Positions 1 through 10,350 of a stretch of DNA of 64,000 nucleotides are shown here, in pieces. Origin of the DNA: Streptomyces sp. NBC_01754 (GTDB lineage Bacteria; Actinomycetota; Actinomycetes; Streptomycetales; Streptomycetaceae); the NCBI RefSeq assembly GCF_035918015.1, contig NZ_CP109132.1:1736001-1800000 (forward strand). The letters run 5' to 3'. The notes beneath the pieces were generated by a model. That model saw only the letters and a program-made list of their open reading frames with translations. It had not been told where the DNA came from and made no database searches. Both the position numbers and the translations under genes were made by a program. Position 1 is the stretch's first letter; each line of letters starts with the position of its first letter.

Positions 1-1419
1 TCGGACGGCGACCTCGCCCTCGGTCGCGTTCTCCAGCAGCGCCAGGGCGACCTTCTCCAGGCCGACCGACCGGGACGCCTTCACCAGCACGACGTCTCCC
101 GGGCGCAGTTCACTGCGCAACAGGTCGACGGCCGCCTGTGCGTCGGACACGTGCACCGACTCCTCACCCCACGAACCCTCGTTATATGCGCCCAGTTGCA
201 GCCAGGAGGCTTCTCTTCCCCCGACAGCGACGAGCTTGCTGACGTTGAGCCGGACGGCGAGCCGTCCGACCGCGTCGTGCTCGGCGAGTGACGCGTCACC
301 GAGCTCGGCCATCTGACCGAGCACCGCCCACGTGCGCCCCCCGTTCGCCCGTGCGGCTCTGCCCATGGCGGCCAGCGCACGGAGTGCGGCTTTCATGGAT
401 TCGGGGTTCGCGTTGTAGGCGTCATTGACGATCGTCACACCGTCCGGTCGCTCGGTGACCTCCATGCGCCAGCGGGAGAGGGTGCCCGCCACGGAGAGCG
501 CCTCGGCGATCTCAGTCACGGACATGCCCAACTCATGGGCGACGGCGGCCGCGGCGAGCGCGTTCGACACGTGGTGCTCACCGTACAGGCGCAAGGTCAC
601 GTCGCTGCACCCGGTGGGTGTGTGAAGCGCGAACGCGGGGCGTCCGTCGTCCGTGAGCCGGACGTTCTCTCCCCGTACGTCCGCATCCGGGGCCTCCCCG
701 AAGAAGACGACCCGGGCGCTCGTGCGGGCGGCCATGGCACGCACGAGCGGGTCGTCGGCGTTGAGCACGGCCACGCCGTCCCCGGGAAGCGCCTCCACGA
801 GCTCCCCCTTGGCCTCGGCGATCGCCTCGCGGCTGCCGAACTCGCCGATGTGGGCGGACCCGACGTTGAGCACCAGGCCGATCGACGGCGGGGTCAGTTC
901 GGTCAGGTAGCGGATGTGTCCCACGCCCCGGGCACCCATCTCCAGGACCAGGTGGCGGGTCTCGGCGGTGGCGCTCAGCGCGGTGACCGGCAGGCCGATC
1001 TCGTTGTTCAGCGAGCCGGGGGTCCAGACCGTGGGCGCCCTGTGCGCCAGGAGCTGGGCGATCAGGTCCTTGGTGGAGGTCTTGCCCGCCGAGCCGGTGA
1101 GCGCGACGACGGCGGTGCCCAGACGCGCGACGACGGCGCGGGCGAGGGCGCCGAGCGCGGACACGACGTCGTCGACGACGATCGCCGGGACGCCGACGGG
1201 ACGGACGGCGAGTACGGCCACGGCGCCCGCCTCGACGGCGGCGCGCGCGTAGTCGTGGCCGTCGACGCGCTCGCCCGCGAACGCCGCGAACAGGGATCCC
1301 CGCCGCACCTCCCGGGAGTCGATGACGACGGGGCCGGTGACGGTGAGGGACCGGTCCGGCATGTCGTGCGGCTGACCACCGACGATGTCGGCGATCTCGG
1401 CGAGGGAAAGGGCGATCAC
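1..1419 (-). CDS. murF: UDP-N-acetylmuramoyl-tripeptide--D-alanyl-D-alanine ligase, 3' end cut by window
   Basis: MurF adds D-Ala-D-Ala to UDP-MurNAc-tripeptide with ATP, the last cytoplasmic step of the muropeptide precursor. The reading frame starts at GTG 1419 (VIALSLAEIADIVGG) and stays open for 473 codons to the window edge, so only the last few residues and the stop are missing. The Mur-ligase P-loop GSAGKTSTKD lies near residues 114-123, followed by the central-domain motifs LNNEIG and EMGARG and the C-terminal stretch NDAYNANPESM, all typical of MurF. The start lies 4 nt after the murE stop, so the two are translationally linked in the dcw operon. The identification is secure; only the C-terminus cannot be checked. 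Confidence 0.96.
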   Translation of the reverse strand, partial: MIALSLAEIADIVGGQPHDMPDRSLTVTGPVVIDSREVRRGSLFAAFAGERVDGHDYARAAVEAGAVAVLAVRPVGVPAIVVDDVVSALGALARAVVARLGTAVVALTGSAGKTSTKDLIAQLLAHRAPTVWTPGSLNNEIGLPVTALSATAETRHLVLEMGARGVGHIRYLTELTPPSIGLVLNVGSAHIGEFGSREAIAEAKGELVEALPGDGVAVLNADDPLVRAMAARTSARVVFFGEAPDADVRGENVRLTDDGRPAFALHTPTGCSDVTLRLYGEHHVSNALAAAAVAHELGMSVTEIAEALSVAGTLSRWRMEVTERPDGVTIVNDAYNANPESMKAALRALAAMGRAARANGGRTWAVLGQMAELGDASLAEHDAVGRLAVRLNVSKLVAVGGREASWLQLGAYNEGSWGEESVHVSDAQAAVDLLRSELRPGDVVLVKASRSVGLEKVALALLENATEGEVAVR

Positions 1420-1423
1420 TTGG

Positions 1424-3145
1424 TCATCCCTGACTGTTGTTCTCGTGGGTGGGTGCGCGGCCGGCGGGCACGTCGGTGCCTCCCAGGGAACGCTCGATGG
1501 CCTCGCGCAGGACCTGGCGGTCGTCGAACGGGCGTACCACGCCATGGATGTCCTGGCCCTGTTCGTGTCCCTTGCCGGCCACCAGGACGGTGTCGCCCGG
1601 CTCGGCCCGGGCGACGGCCGCGGCGACGGCCGCGGCGCGGTCCGCGTCGACGAGGACGTCTCCGCGCTCGTGGACGGGCACCTCGGCGGCGCCGGAGAGC
1701 ATGGCGGCGAGGATCGCGAGGGGGTCCTCGGAGCGGGGGTTGTCGGAGGTCAGCACGGCGGTGTCGGCGAGCCGCGCGGCGGCGGCGCCCATCGGCCCGC
1801 GCTTGGTGGTGTCGCGGTCGCCTCCGCAGCCGAGCACGATGTGCACCCGGCCCTCGGTGACCTTGCGCAGCGAGCGGAGCACCGACTCGACGGCGTCGGT
1901 CTTGTGCGCGTAGTCGACGACCGCGAGGTACCGCTGTCCCGCGTCGACGCGTTCGAGCCGTCCCGGCACACCGGGGACGGCCGCGACACCGTCGGCGGCG
2001 GTCTGCGGGTCGACGCCCGCGGCGGCCAGCGTGACGATCGCGGCCAGCGTGTTGGCGACGTTGAAGGGGCCCGGCAGCGGGGCACGGGCGGTGATCCGCT
2101 CGCCCTGGGGGCCGAGGACGGTGAAACGGCTGTCCCGGGGGCCGACTTCGACGTCCGCGGCACGCCAGTGGGCGTCCGGGTGGCCCTCCGCGGAGAAGGT
2201 GACGACCGGGACGGACGCCTCGTCGATGAGCCTGCGGCCGTACTCGTCGTCGAAGTTGACCACGCCGAGCCGGCTGCGCCGGGGAGTGAACAGCTGGGCC
2301 TTGGCCTGGAAGTAGTCCTCCATGCCCGAGTGGAACTCCATGTGCTCCGGGCTCAGGTTGTTGAAGACGGCGACGTCGAAGACGCAGCCGTCGACCCGGC
2401 CGAGCACCAGGGCGTGACTGGAGACCTCCATGGCCACCGCCTCGACGCCGCGTTCCCGCATGACGGCGAACAGGGCCTGGAGGTCGGTGGCTTCGGGCGT
2501 GGTGCGCTCGGACTTGATGCGATCGTCGCCGATCCGCATCTCGACGGTTCCGATGAGGCCGGTGCTGCGTCCCGCTCCCCGCAGGCCGCCCTCGACCAGG
2601 TACGCCGTGGTGGTCTTGCCCGACGTCCCGGTGATGCCGATCTGGAGGAGGTCCGCGCCGGGCCGCCCGTAGATCTCCGCGGCGAGTTCGCCCATGCGGG
2701 CGCGCGGGTCCTCGGTGACGAGCACCGGTACGCCGGTGGCGGCGGCGCGTTCGGCGCCCGCCGGGTCGGTGAGGACGGCTGCGGCCCCGAGGCTCGCGGC
2801 CTGGGCGGCGAAGTCCGCGCCGTGGAGGCGGGCGCCGGGCAGGGCCGCGTACACGTCCCCCGGGCGCACGGCCCGGGAGTCGTGGGTGATCCCGGTGACT
2901 TCACCGGACTCCTGCGGTGCGGCGCCCAGCCGGGCCGCCAGCTCTCCGAGGGGAGTCGGCCGGAGCCGGTCCGGCCGGGGCGCTCCTGGGTAGGTCACAG
3001 GCGCGTCCTTCTGCGTGGTCTGGAACTGATCAGCGTGGGGCACGGCGGTGAGCGTACCGGGCCGGGGCGGCCTCTCGCGAAGCGAGGGGCCGGGGTCGCG
3101 GCACTTCTCGTTCCGGTTCCCGGGATCGGGGGTGATGGTGGTCAC
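1424..3145 (-). CDS. murE: UDP-N-acetylmuramoyl-tripeptide synthetase
   Basis: MurE adds the third stem-peptide residue (LL-diaminopimelate in Streptomyces) to UDP-MurNAc-dipeptide. With the GTG start at 3145 the protein has 573 residues. The P-loop GTSGKTT is at about 173-179. The diaminopimelate-specificity motif DNPR is at about 468-471. AGKGHEQ near the C-terminus is also typical. A GGGGGAA sequence lies just upstream of 3145 and the gap to the ftsI stop is 15 nt, which supports this start. It gives a roughly 50-residue polar extension before the usual MurE fold. A second GTG at 2998 (VTYPGAP) with GAAGGA upstream would give a 524-residue protein of normal length. Function is certain; the start is not. 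Confidence 0.95.
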   Translation of the reverse strand: MTTITPDPGNRNEKCRDPGPSLRERPPRPGTLTAVPHADQFQTTQKDAPVTYPGAPRPDRLRPTPLGELAARLGAAPQESGEVTGITHDSRAVRPGDVYAALPGARLHGADFAAQAASLGAAAVLTDPAGAERAAATGVPVLVTEDPRARMGELAAEIYGRPGADLLQIGITGTSGKTTTAYLVEGGLRGAGRSTGLIGTVEMRIGDDRIKSERTTPEATDLQALFAVMRERGVEAVAMEVSSHALVLGRVDGCVFDVAVFNNLSPEHMEFHSGMEDYFQAKAQLFTPRRSRLGVVNFDDEYGRRLIDEASVPVVTFSAEGHPDAHWRAADVEVGPRDSRFTVLGPQGERITARAPLPGPFNVANTLAAIVTLAAAGVDPQTAADGVAAVPGVPGRLERVDAGQRYLAVVDYAHKTDAVESVLRSLRKVTEGRVHIVLGCGGDRDTTKRGPMGAAAARLADTAVLTSDNPRSEDPLAILAAMLSGAAEVPVHERGDVLVDADRAAAVAAAVARAEPGDTVLVAGKGHEQGQDIHGVVRPFDDRQVLREAIERSLGGTDVPAGRAPTHENNSQG

Positions 3146-3160
3146 TGAGGTTCCCCCGAC

Positions 3161-5161
3161 TCACTCGCCGGGCTTGAAGGAGACCGGCAGCCGCGCGGGC
3201 TCGCTGCCGGACGGCGGGGTCTGGAGGGTCTTCAGGGCGAACTCCATGACCTTCTTGTAGATCGGGCCGCAGATCTGGCCGCCGAAGTAGCTGCCCCGGG
3301 TGGGGTTCTGGATCGCGCAGTACACGGTGACCTGCGGGTCGTCGGCGGGGGCGAAGCCGGCGAAGGACGCGGTGTAGCCCTTGTAGACGCCGCGCACGGG
3401 GTCGACGCGGTTGGCCGTGCCCGTCTTGCCCGCGACCCGGTAGGCCTCGATGTGGGCCTTGGTTCCGGTGCCCTCCTGGTCGTCCACCACGGACTCCAGC
3501 ATCTGCGACAGGGTCTTGGCGGTCTTCTCGCTGACCACCCGGGTCTTCTTGGGCTTCTCGGCCGCCGTGTACCGGCCGTCGGCGCCCTTGGTGCCGCGCA
3601 CGAGGCTCGGCTCGATCCGGACCCCGCCGTTGGCGATGGTCTGGTAGACGGAGGCCGCCTGCATGGCGTTGAGGGAGAGGCCCTGGCCGAACGGGATCGT
3701 GTACTGCTGAGAGGTCGACCAGTCACCGGGCGCGGCGAGGATACCGGGCGACTCCCCCGGGTAGCCGAGCCCGGTGGTGCTGCCCAGGCCGAATTTGCGC
3801 AGGTAGGAGTAGAGCACCTTGTTGGCCTCGTCCTGGGTCTTGCCGAGCTGGCCGGTGGCCAGGATGGTGCCGATGTTGCTCGATTTGGCGAGTACGCCGT
3901 TGAGCGTGAGGTACCAGGTGGGGTGGTCGACGTCGTCCTGGAACTGCCGGTCGCCCCGGTGCAGCCGGTTGGGGACGGTGACGTGGGTGGCGGGGGTGGC
4001 GGCCCCCTCCTCCAGGACCGCGGCCATGGACATGACCTTGCTGGTGGAGCCGGGCTCGTAGACGTCCTGGAGCGCCGGGTTGCCCAGGGTGGTCGCGTCG
4101 ACCTGGGAGAGGTCGTTCGGGTCGTACCCCGGGGCGTTGGCCATGGCCAGCACCTCGCCGGTCTTCGTGTTCTGGACGATCACGTATCCGCGGTCCGCCT
4201 CGGACTCCTCCACCTGGTCGGCGATGGCCCGCTGGGCCGCCCACTGGATGTCGCGGTCGATGGTCAGCTCGACATCGGTGCCCGCGACGGCCGGGATCTC
4301 CTTGGAGCCCGCGGTCGGGACCGGCCGGCCGCCGGCCTGGGCGTACCTGATCGTGCCGTCCTCACCCTCCAGCTGTCCGTTCAGCTGCGCCTCCAGGCCG
4401 CCGCCGCCCTTGCCCTCGGCGTTGACGAAGCCCAGTATCCCGGCGGCGAGGTCGCCGTTGGGGTAGACGCGCCTGGTGGTGGACTCCTGGAGCACGCCGG
4501 CCAGCACGTTGGCCCCCGGCCCGCCACGCGCCCTGTCCGCGGAGGCCTTCTCGGCGAAGGCGGACTTGAGGTCCTTGATCTGCCTCCACACCTGCGGGGT
4601 CTGACGCCGCGCCAGGACGGTGTAGCGGCTCCCGGGCGCGGAGAGCCTCTTCTCCAGCACCTCCACCTCCATGCCGAGGATCGGGGCGAGCAGGGCCGCC
4701 GCCTGCTGCGGCGCGTCGGGGACCTTGCTCTCCTCGGGGGTGAACAGCTTCGGGTCGGCCGTGATGTCGTGCGCGTCGACGCTGGTGGCCAGGGCGATAC
4801 CGCTGCGGTCGGTGATCTCCCCGCGCTCGGCGGCGATCGTGTACTTGTGGTAGCGGTTCACCTCGGCCTTGGCCGTGTACGCGCTGGCGTCGACCGCCTG
4901 CACCTGGAGGAGGCGGACGACGAACGCCAGCATGACGAGCGTCAGGCAGAGGCTGACCAGGCGGAGCCGGGGGCGCGGGTTGCCCAGCCGGATGGACGGC
5001 CGGGCTCCGCCGCGCCGCGCCCCTTCAGGCGGCCGGGACGACGGGCGGGGGCTCCGGGCGCCGGGGCGTCCGGCGGACCGGGGGCGCCCGGAGCCGCCGT
5101 CCGCGTTACGGGGGCGCGCCGGGCCGGGTACACGACGGCGCGGCGGTTCCTTGGACGGCAC
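3161..5161 (-). CDS. ftsI: Division-specific peptidoglycan transpeptidase (class B PBP, FtsI/PBP3)
   Basis: FtsI is the membrane-anchored septal transpeptidase. The chosen GTG at 5161 is 4 nt after the ftsL stop and gives 666 residues; a longer reading upstream would overlap ftsL. The N-terminal 65 residues are Arg/Pro-rich and cytoplasmic. One membrane helix follows at about 68-90 (VSLCLTLVMLAFVV). The PBP dimerisation domain is next. The penicillin-binding domain carries the three active-site motifs STSK (372-375), SSN (427-429) and KTGT (579-582), all intact. The long basic, disordered N-terminus is usual for actinomycete FtsI. In Streptomyces, division genes are needed for sporulation septa but not for vegetative growth. 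Confidence 0.96.
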   Translation of the reverse strand: MPSKEPPRRRVPGPARPRNADGGSGRPRSAGRPGARSPRPSSRPPEGARRGGARPSIRLGNPRPRLRLVSLCLTLVMLAFVVRLLQVQAVDASAYTAKAEVNRYHKYTIAAERGEITDRSGIALATSVDAHDITADPKLFTPEESKVPDAPQQAAALLAPILGMEVEVLEKRLSAPGSRYTVLARRQTPQVWRQIKDLKSAFAEKASADRARGGPGANVLAGVLQESTTRRVYPNGDLAAGILGFVNAEGKGGGGLEAQLNGQLEGEDGTIRYAQAGGRPVPTAGSKEIPAVAGTDVELTIDRDIQWAAQRAIADQVEESEADRGYVIVQNTKTGEVLAMANAPGYDPNDLSQVDATTLGNPALQDVYEPGSTSKVMSMAAVLEEGAATPATHVTVPNRLHRGDRQFQDDVDHPTWYLTLNGVLAKSSNIGTILATGQLGKTQDEANKVLYSYLRKFGLGSTTGLGYPGESPGILAAPGDWSTSQQYTIPFGQGLSLNAMQAASVYQTIANGGVRIEPSLVRGTKGADGRYTAAEKPKKTRVVSEKTAKTLSQMLESVVDDQEGTGTKAHIEAYRVAGKTGTANRVDPVRGVYKGYTASFAGFAPADDPQVTVYCAIQNPTRGSYFGGQICGPIYKKVMEFALKTLQTPPSGSEPARLPVSFKPGE

Positions 5162-5165
5162 TGCG

Positions 5166-5726
5166 TCACCTGCCGGGGCTGGTCGGGGCCGATGGAGTGG
5201 GGGTCGTGGGGGCGGCGGCCGGGGCCGTACCGGTGGGCGAGGCGGTCGCCGGACCGATGGGCGAGGCCGGTGCGGACGGGTCGGCGGGGCTCGCGGACGC
5301 TCCGTCCGAGGGGCTCGCACCCGCCGCGGGCGTGGTGGGCACCGGGGACGGTTCGGCGGTGGCCTGCGTGGGCGCTCCGCGTACGGTGCCGTCCTTCTCC
5401 AGGAAGGCGGGGCTGCCGCCGGGCACCATGCCGAGCTGCCGGGCGCGGCGTTCCAGGGCGTCCGGCTCGGAGTAGCTGTCGACGTCGCGCTGCAGGGCCT
5501 GCTGCTCGTCGGTGAGCTCGGTCGTCCGGCGTTCCAGCCGGCTCAGTTCGAAGGAGCCCTCGTTGAGGGCGGAGTTCAGCACCAGCAGCGAGATCAGGCC
5601 ACCGGCGAGGAGCAGTACGACCAGCAGGACGAAGGGGGCACGGGCCGCGGTGCTCGGCCCCGACGGCATCAGCCGCGCGAGCCGTCCGACCCGCCCGTTC
5701 GTCTGCTGCCCGGCCGTCCCGGTCAC
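5166..5726 (-). CDS. ftsL: FtsL-like septum protein
   Basis: This is a small bitopic membrane protein of 186 residues in the ftsL position between rsmH and ftsI. A short cytoplasmic part is followed by one membrane helix at about 30-52 (FVLLVVLLLAGGLISLLVL). A probable coiled coil comes next (about 57-95, ELSRLERRTTELTDEQQALQRD in part), and the extracytoplasmic tail is rich in Ala, Pro, Ser and Thr. FtsL partners DivIC/FtsB and helps activate FtsW/FtsI at the septum. Sequence conservation in this family is low, so the call rests on topology and position. The GTG at 5726 was chosen because it opens just before the conserved basic segment. The frame stays open upstream and a slightly longer protein is possible. 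Confidence 0.85.
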   Translation of the reverse strand: MTGTAGQQTNGRVGRLARLMPSGPSTAARAPFVLLVVLLLAGGLISLLVLNSALNEGSFELSRLERRTTELTDEQQALQRDVDSYSEPDALERRARQLGMVPGGSPAFLEKDGTVRGAPTQATAEPSPVPTTPAAGASPSDGASASPADPSAPASPIGPATASPTGTAPAAAPTTPTPSAPTSPGR

Positions 5727-5775
5727 CTCGGTGCCCCTGCCTTCCCCGGCGTGCGGCCGGCCCGTCGACGGGTGC

Positions 5776-6741
5776 TCATCGTTCGTCCTCGCGGATCCGC
5801 TCGGCGCCGCGCAGCCGGGCGGGGGCGGCCCGCCGGTTCTCGGCCACCTCCTCCTCGGTGGGGAGTTCGGCACCGCGGGTCAGCAGTTTCAGCCGGGGCT
5901 GGTAGCGCTCGGGCACGACGGGCAGTCCGGGCGGGGCGGTGTTGGCCGCGCCGCCCGCGAAGACCTGCTTGACCAGCCGGTCCTCCAGCGAGTGGTACGA
6001 GAGCACGGCGATCCGGCCGCCCACGGCGAGGCTCTGCACCGCGGCCGGGATCGCGCGCTCCAGGACGGTGAGTTCACCGTTGACCTCGATCCGCAGGGCC
6101 TGGAAGGTGCGCTTGGCCGGATTGCCTCCGGTGCGCTTGGCGGCCTGCGGCAGGGAGTCCCTGATGAGCTCGACGAGGCGGGCGCTGTTGGTGAAGGGCT
6201 CCTTCTCCCGCTCGCGGACGACGGCGGAGACGATGCGCCTGGCCTGCTTCTCCTCGCCGTAGGCGCGCAGGATCCGCACGAGCTCGCCCGGCGGGTAGGT
6301 GTTGAGCACCTCGGCCGCGCCGATGCCGGCCGTCTGGTCCATCCGCATGTCCAGCGGGGCGTCCTGGGCGTACGCGAAGCCGCGGTCGGCCTCGTCCAGC
6401 TGCATGGAGGAGACCCCGAGGTCGAAGAGGACGCCCCGCACCTTGGGGATCCCGAGCCGGTCGAGCACCTCGGGCAGCTCGTCGTAGACGGCGTGGACCA
6501 GGGTGACCCGGTCACCGTACGGGGCGAGGCGCTCGCCGGAGAGCCGCAGCGCCTCCTTGTCGCGGTCCAGCGCGACCAGCCGGACCCCGGGGAAGGCGGA
6601 GAGCAGGGCCTCGCTGTGTCCGCCGAGTCCGAGGGTGCAGTCCACGACGACCGGGGGCCGCGGTCCCGTCGCCTCCAGAGCCGGGGCCAACAGGTCCAGG
6701 CACCGCTGGAGCATCACCGGGACATGTCGGGTCTGGCTCAA
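5776..6741 (-). CDS. rsmH: 16S rRNA (cytosine(1402)-N4)-methyltransferase
   Basis: RsmH (MraW) methylates N4 of C1402 in 16S rRNA using SAM and is the usual first or second gene of dcw clusters. The 321-residue protein begins with the family hallmark HVPVML (residues 6-11). The SAM-binding stretch is [14 protein letters not shown] (about 34-47), followed by [18 protein letters not shown] and YHSLEDR, all diagnostic. The start is TTG at 6741: an in-frame TGA lies 12 nt upstream and no ATG or GTG precedes HVPV, while GAGAGG sits at a good distance. No mraZ gene lies upstream, unlike in mycobacteria; the next gene is a divergent carbonic anhydrase. Confidence 0.95.
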   Translation of the reverse strand: MSQTRHVPVMLQRCLDLLAPALEATGPRPPVVVDCTLGLGGHSEALLSAFPGVRLVALDRDKEALRLSGERLAPYGDRVTLVHAVYDELPEVLDRLGIPKVRGVLFDLGVSSMQLDEADRGFAYAQDAPLDMRMDQTAGIGAAEVLNTYPPGELVRILRAYGEEKQARRIVSAVVREREKEPFTNSARLVELIRDSLPQAAKRTGGNPAKRTFQALRIEVNGELTVLERAIPAAVQSLAVGGRIAVLSYHSLEDRLVKQVFAGGAANTAPPGLPVVPERYQPRLKLLTRGAELPTEEEVAENRRAAPARLRGAERIREDER

Positions 6742-7052
6742 AGCGCCCTCTCAGGCTCAGTCCCGTGTGGCTGCACGTGCGGTCTGGTCCCCGCCCGCTC
6801 GGAAGGGGAGGTCCGCCGGCGCCGGGGAAGGGGCGTCGGCGGACCGGCGAGCGGGCAAGGGCCGGGCCGCATGTACGCCGCACATCACGGGGATTCGAAA
6901 CATACAAAAATATGCGGAATGTGCAGGCGTGTCGTTAACTTCGCGTCACTTTAGTCCACCCTGCCATTCGATCGATTCCCGATCAACGAACCGGGCAGCG
7001 CGTACCGTCTCGTACCGCGAGATCACCCGAGCAGGTGAGGCCGCGTGAGGCT

Positions 7053-7068
7053 TGTGGGTTAGCTCACA
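7053..7068. promoter_or_regulatory. Crp-like palindrome (TGTGG-N6-TCACA)
   Basis: The sequence TGTGGGTTAGCTCACA matches the Crp/FNR-family arrangement TGTGA-N6-TCACA with one mismatch, and extends one base on each side (TTGTG...CACAA). The Streptomyces Crp motif, from memory GTG-N6-GNCAC, is matched except for one base. It lies 73 bp upstream of the carbonic anhydrase start and about 50 bp before that gene's proposed -10, a position suited to activation. This is a sequence match only. Confidence 0.5.
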
Positions 7069-7127
7069 ACAAGTCTCGTTGACGTTCTTTGTCCCCTTCC
7101 ATGACACGCCGGGACCGTCTCGAGGTC

Positions 7128-7133
7128 TAACGT
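7128..7133 (+). promoter_or_regulatory. -10 element for leaderless carbonic anhydrase mRNA
   Basis: TAACGT fits the TANNNT -10 pattern of Streptomyces housekeeping promoters and ends 7 nt before the ATG at 7141. Transcription would begin at or within a base of the start codon. No Shine-Dalgarno sequence is present before this ATG, which agrees with leaderless translation. No convincing -35 hexamer is visible. Confidence 0.55.
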
Positions 7134-7140
7134 CTTCACC

Positions 7141-7728
7141 ATGTCGACTTCCGCGAAGGCCTCCGCCGGGCCCGCTTCCGCCGCCTCCGGCGGGGCCACT
7201 CCCTCCGCCTCCGACGCCACCCGCCCCGTCGGTGCGGTCACCGAGCGCCTCGTCCGGGCGAACACCCGCTATGCGGACAAGTTCACCGACCCCGGCATGG
7301 ACGCGCGGCCGGTGCTCCAGGTCGCCGTGGTGGCCTGCATGGACGCCCGCCTCGACCTGCACGCCGCCCTCGGTCTGGAACTCGGCGACTGCCACACCAT
7401 CCGCAACGCCGGCGGTGTCGTCACGGACGACGTCATCCGGTCGCTGACCATCAGCCAGCGGGCGCTCGGCACCCGCAGCATCGTCCTCATCCACCACACC
7501 AACTGCGGCCTGGAGAGCATCACCGAGGAGTTCCGCCAGGAGCTGGAGCTCGAGGTCGGCCAGCGGCCGGTCTGGGCGGTGGAGGCCTACAAGGACGCCG
7601 ACCAGGACGTGCGGCAGTCGATGCAGCGGGTGCGCACCTCGCCGTTCCTGCTGCACGCGGACGACGTCCGCGGTTTCGTCTTCGACGTGACCACCGGGCT
7701 GCTGCGCGAGATCGACCCGGCTTCCTGA
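7141..7728 (+). CDS. Beta-class carbonic anhydrase
   Basis: This enzyme interconverts CO2 and bicarbonate. The 195-residue protein has the beta-class zinc site: CMDAR with Cys66, Asp68 and Arg70, then HTNC with His119 and Cys122. Between them lies RNAGGVVTDD, another conserved stretch. The first 25 residues are an Ala/Ser/Gly-rich low-complexity lead that other family members lack. The gene is transcribed alone, divergent from rsmH. A -10 element placed 7 nt before ATG suggests a leaderless transcript, and a Crp-like palindrome lies upstream. Bicarbonate supply for carboxylases is the usual role; a specific role here is not shown. Confidence 0.93.
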   Translation: MSTSAKASAGPASAASGGATPSASDATRPVGAVTERLVRANTRYADKFTDPGMDARPVLQVAVVACMDARLDLHAALGLELGDCHTIRNAGGVVTDDVIRSLTISQRALGTRSIVLIHHTNCGLESITEEFRQELELEVGQRPVWAVEAYKDADQDVRQSMQRVRTSPFLLHADDVRGFVFDVTTGLLREIDPAS

Positions 7729-7942
7729 CTTTCCACAGGCCCCGCCGCCATCCCCCTCCGACATATGCGCCACACCCGGCATATCGACCACGCTTGTCCA
7801 CAGGCGAGTGACACGAAGCGGTAACGGCAACAAGAATGCGGGAGTGACATCTCTCCGGGTCCTCCGGGGAGTGTCCGTATTCCGGGCGGACCAGGGCATT
7901 CGTGTGGTGCCGGTCCGTGCACAAGGGGCCGAGGAGGGCCGG

Positions 7943-8976
<1,034 letters not shown>

Positions 8977-8980
<4 letters not shown>

Positions 8981-10350
8981 CCGCCGCGGGGGCGCCCGGC
9001 CCCGTGGACAGCGGTGACCACAAGGGCGGTGTGCGCGCGGCCCTGGGTGGGCTGACGACCCGGGGGCGGTCCTTCCTCGCCGCCGGTGTCGCCGCCGCGC
9101 TCTGCTCCTACGTGCTGGGACAGGGCGATCTGCTGCGGGTGGGGCTGCTGCTGGCGGCGCTGCCCCTGGTCAGCGTGGCCGTGCTCTACCACTGCCGCTA
9201 CCGGGTCGCCGGAAGCCGGCGGCTGTCCCCGCCCCGGGTGCCCGCGGGATCCGAGGCGCGGGTGTATCTGCGGACGGACAACATCTCCAAGCTGCCCACG
9301 GGACTGCTGATGCTCCAGGACCGGGTGCCGTACGCGCTGGGCCCCCGGCCGCGCTTCGTGCTGGACCGGGTGGAGCCGGGCGGCAGCCGCGAGGTGTCCT
9401 ACCGGGTCCGCTCCGACCTGCGCGGGCGCTATCCGCTGGGGCCGCTGCAACTGCGGCTGAGCGATCCGTTCGGGATGTGCGAGCTGACCCGGTCGTTCAG
9501 CGCGTACGACACCCTGGTCGTCGTCCCCCGCACGGAACCCCTTCCGCCGCTGCGGCCGGCGGGTGACGCCGCCGGGCACGGCGACGGCAGTCAGCGCTCC
9601 CTCGCGTCCGCCGGTGAGGACGACATCATCCCGCGCGGCTACCGGCACGGGGACGACCTGCGCCGGGTGCACTGGCGTTCCACCGCCCGCTACGGCGAGT
9701 TGATGGTGCGCCGCGAGGAGCAGCCGCAGCGGGCCAGGTGCACGGTGCTGCTGGACAGCCGGCGGACCGCCTACCTGGGGGCGGGGCCGGACTCGGCGTT
9801 CGAGTGGGCGGTCTCGGGTGCCGCGTCGGCCCTGGCGCACATGCTGGAACGCGGGTTCGCGGTGCGTCTGGTCACGGACTGCGGGGAGGTCGTGCCGGGT
9901 GGGGGCGCGGACGGGTTCGCCTCGCCGGCCCAGGACTCCGCGGACTCGGCGGGTCTGATGACGGACACCCTCGCGGCCCTCGGCCACTCCGCGGGCGACG
10001 ACGGTCTGTCCCGGGCGTACGACGTGCTGCGCGGGAGCTCCGGGGGGCTGCTGGTGGCCTTCTTCGGCGATCTCGACGAGGAACAGACCATGGTGGCGGC
10101 CCGGATGCGGCAGCGCGGCGGGACCGCTGTCGCGTTCGTGCTGGACAGCGCCGACTGGGAGCGGGGCGCTGCGGCGGAGGCCTCCGGGTCCGGCCGTGCC
10201 GGCCGGCTGCGGACGCTGCGCGAGGCGGGGTGGACCGCGGTGGCGGTGCCGCCGGGTGCCGCGCTGACGGATGTGTGGCGGCAGGCGGGCGAAACGCACT
10301 CCGGCGCCCTGCCCGGTGCGACGACGGGGTTCTCGGGAGGCTGGTCGTGA
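8977..10350 (+). CDS. DUF58 domain membrane protein
   Basis: This 457-residue protein has two hydrophobic segments near the N-terminus (about 33-70), then the DUF58 core with its signature YRHGDDLRRVHWRSTAR at about 222-238. DUF58 proteins resemble von Willebrand factor A domains and are encoded beside MoxR ATPases, which probably remodel them; the molecular task is unknown. The GTG start overlaps the moxR stop (GTGA) and the stop overlaps the next GTG in the same way, so all three genes are translationally coupled. A low-complexity Gly/Asp/Ser stretch lies around residues 305-330. Confidence 0.92.

Larger units (their letters stand above)
6742..7140. promoter_or_regulatory. Divergent intergenic region between rsmH and carbonic anhydrase
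   Basis: This 399-bp gene-free stretch separates the dcw operon from the divergent carbonic anhydrase gene. It contains an unusually AT-rich patch around 6894-6960. On the minus strand TATGTT at 6904-6899 is a plausible -10 for the dcw operon, which would give a leader of about 150 nt. The region also holds the Crp-like palindrome at 7053-7068 and the -10 of the carbonic anhydrase gene, listed separately. No small coding frame was recognised and there is no mraZ remnant. Confidence 0.55.

Noticed and set aside
1385..3148. Long open frame of 587 codons on the plus strand opposite murE
   Set aside because: It is the antisense shadow of murE in high-GC DNA; its translation is Gly/Val/Asp-rich without any recognisable motif, while the minus strand encodes a clear MurE.
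3452..5515. Plus-strand open frame of 687 codons opposite ftsI
   Set aside because: Shadow frame; no domain is recognisable and the minus strand carries the three PBP motifs.
6742..7140. Search for mraZ upstream of rsmH
   Set aside because: No MraZ-like frame or MraZ box repeats are present; the next gene is a divergent carbonic anhydrase.
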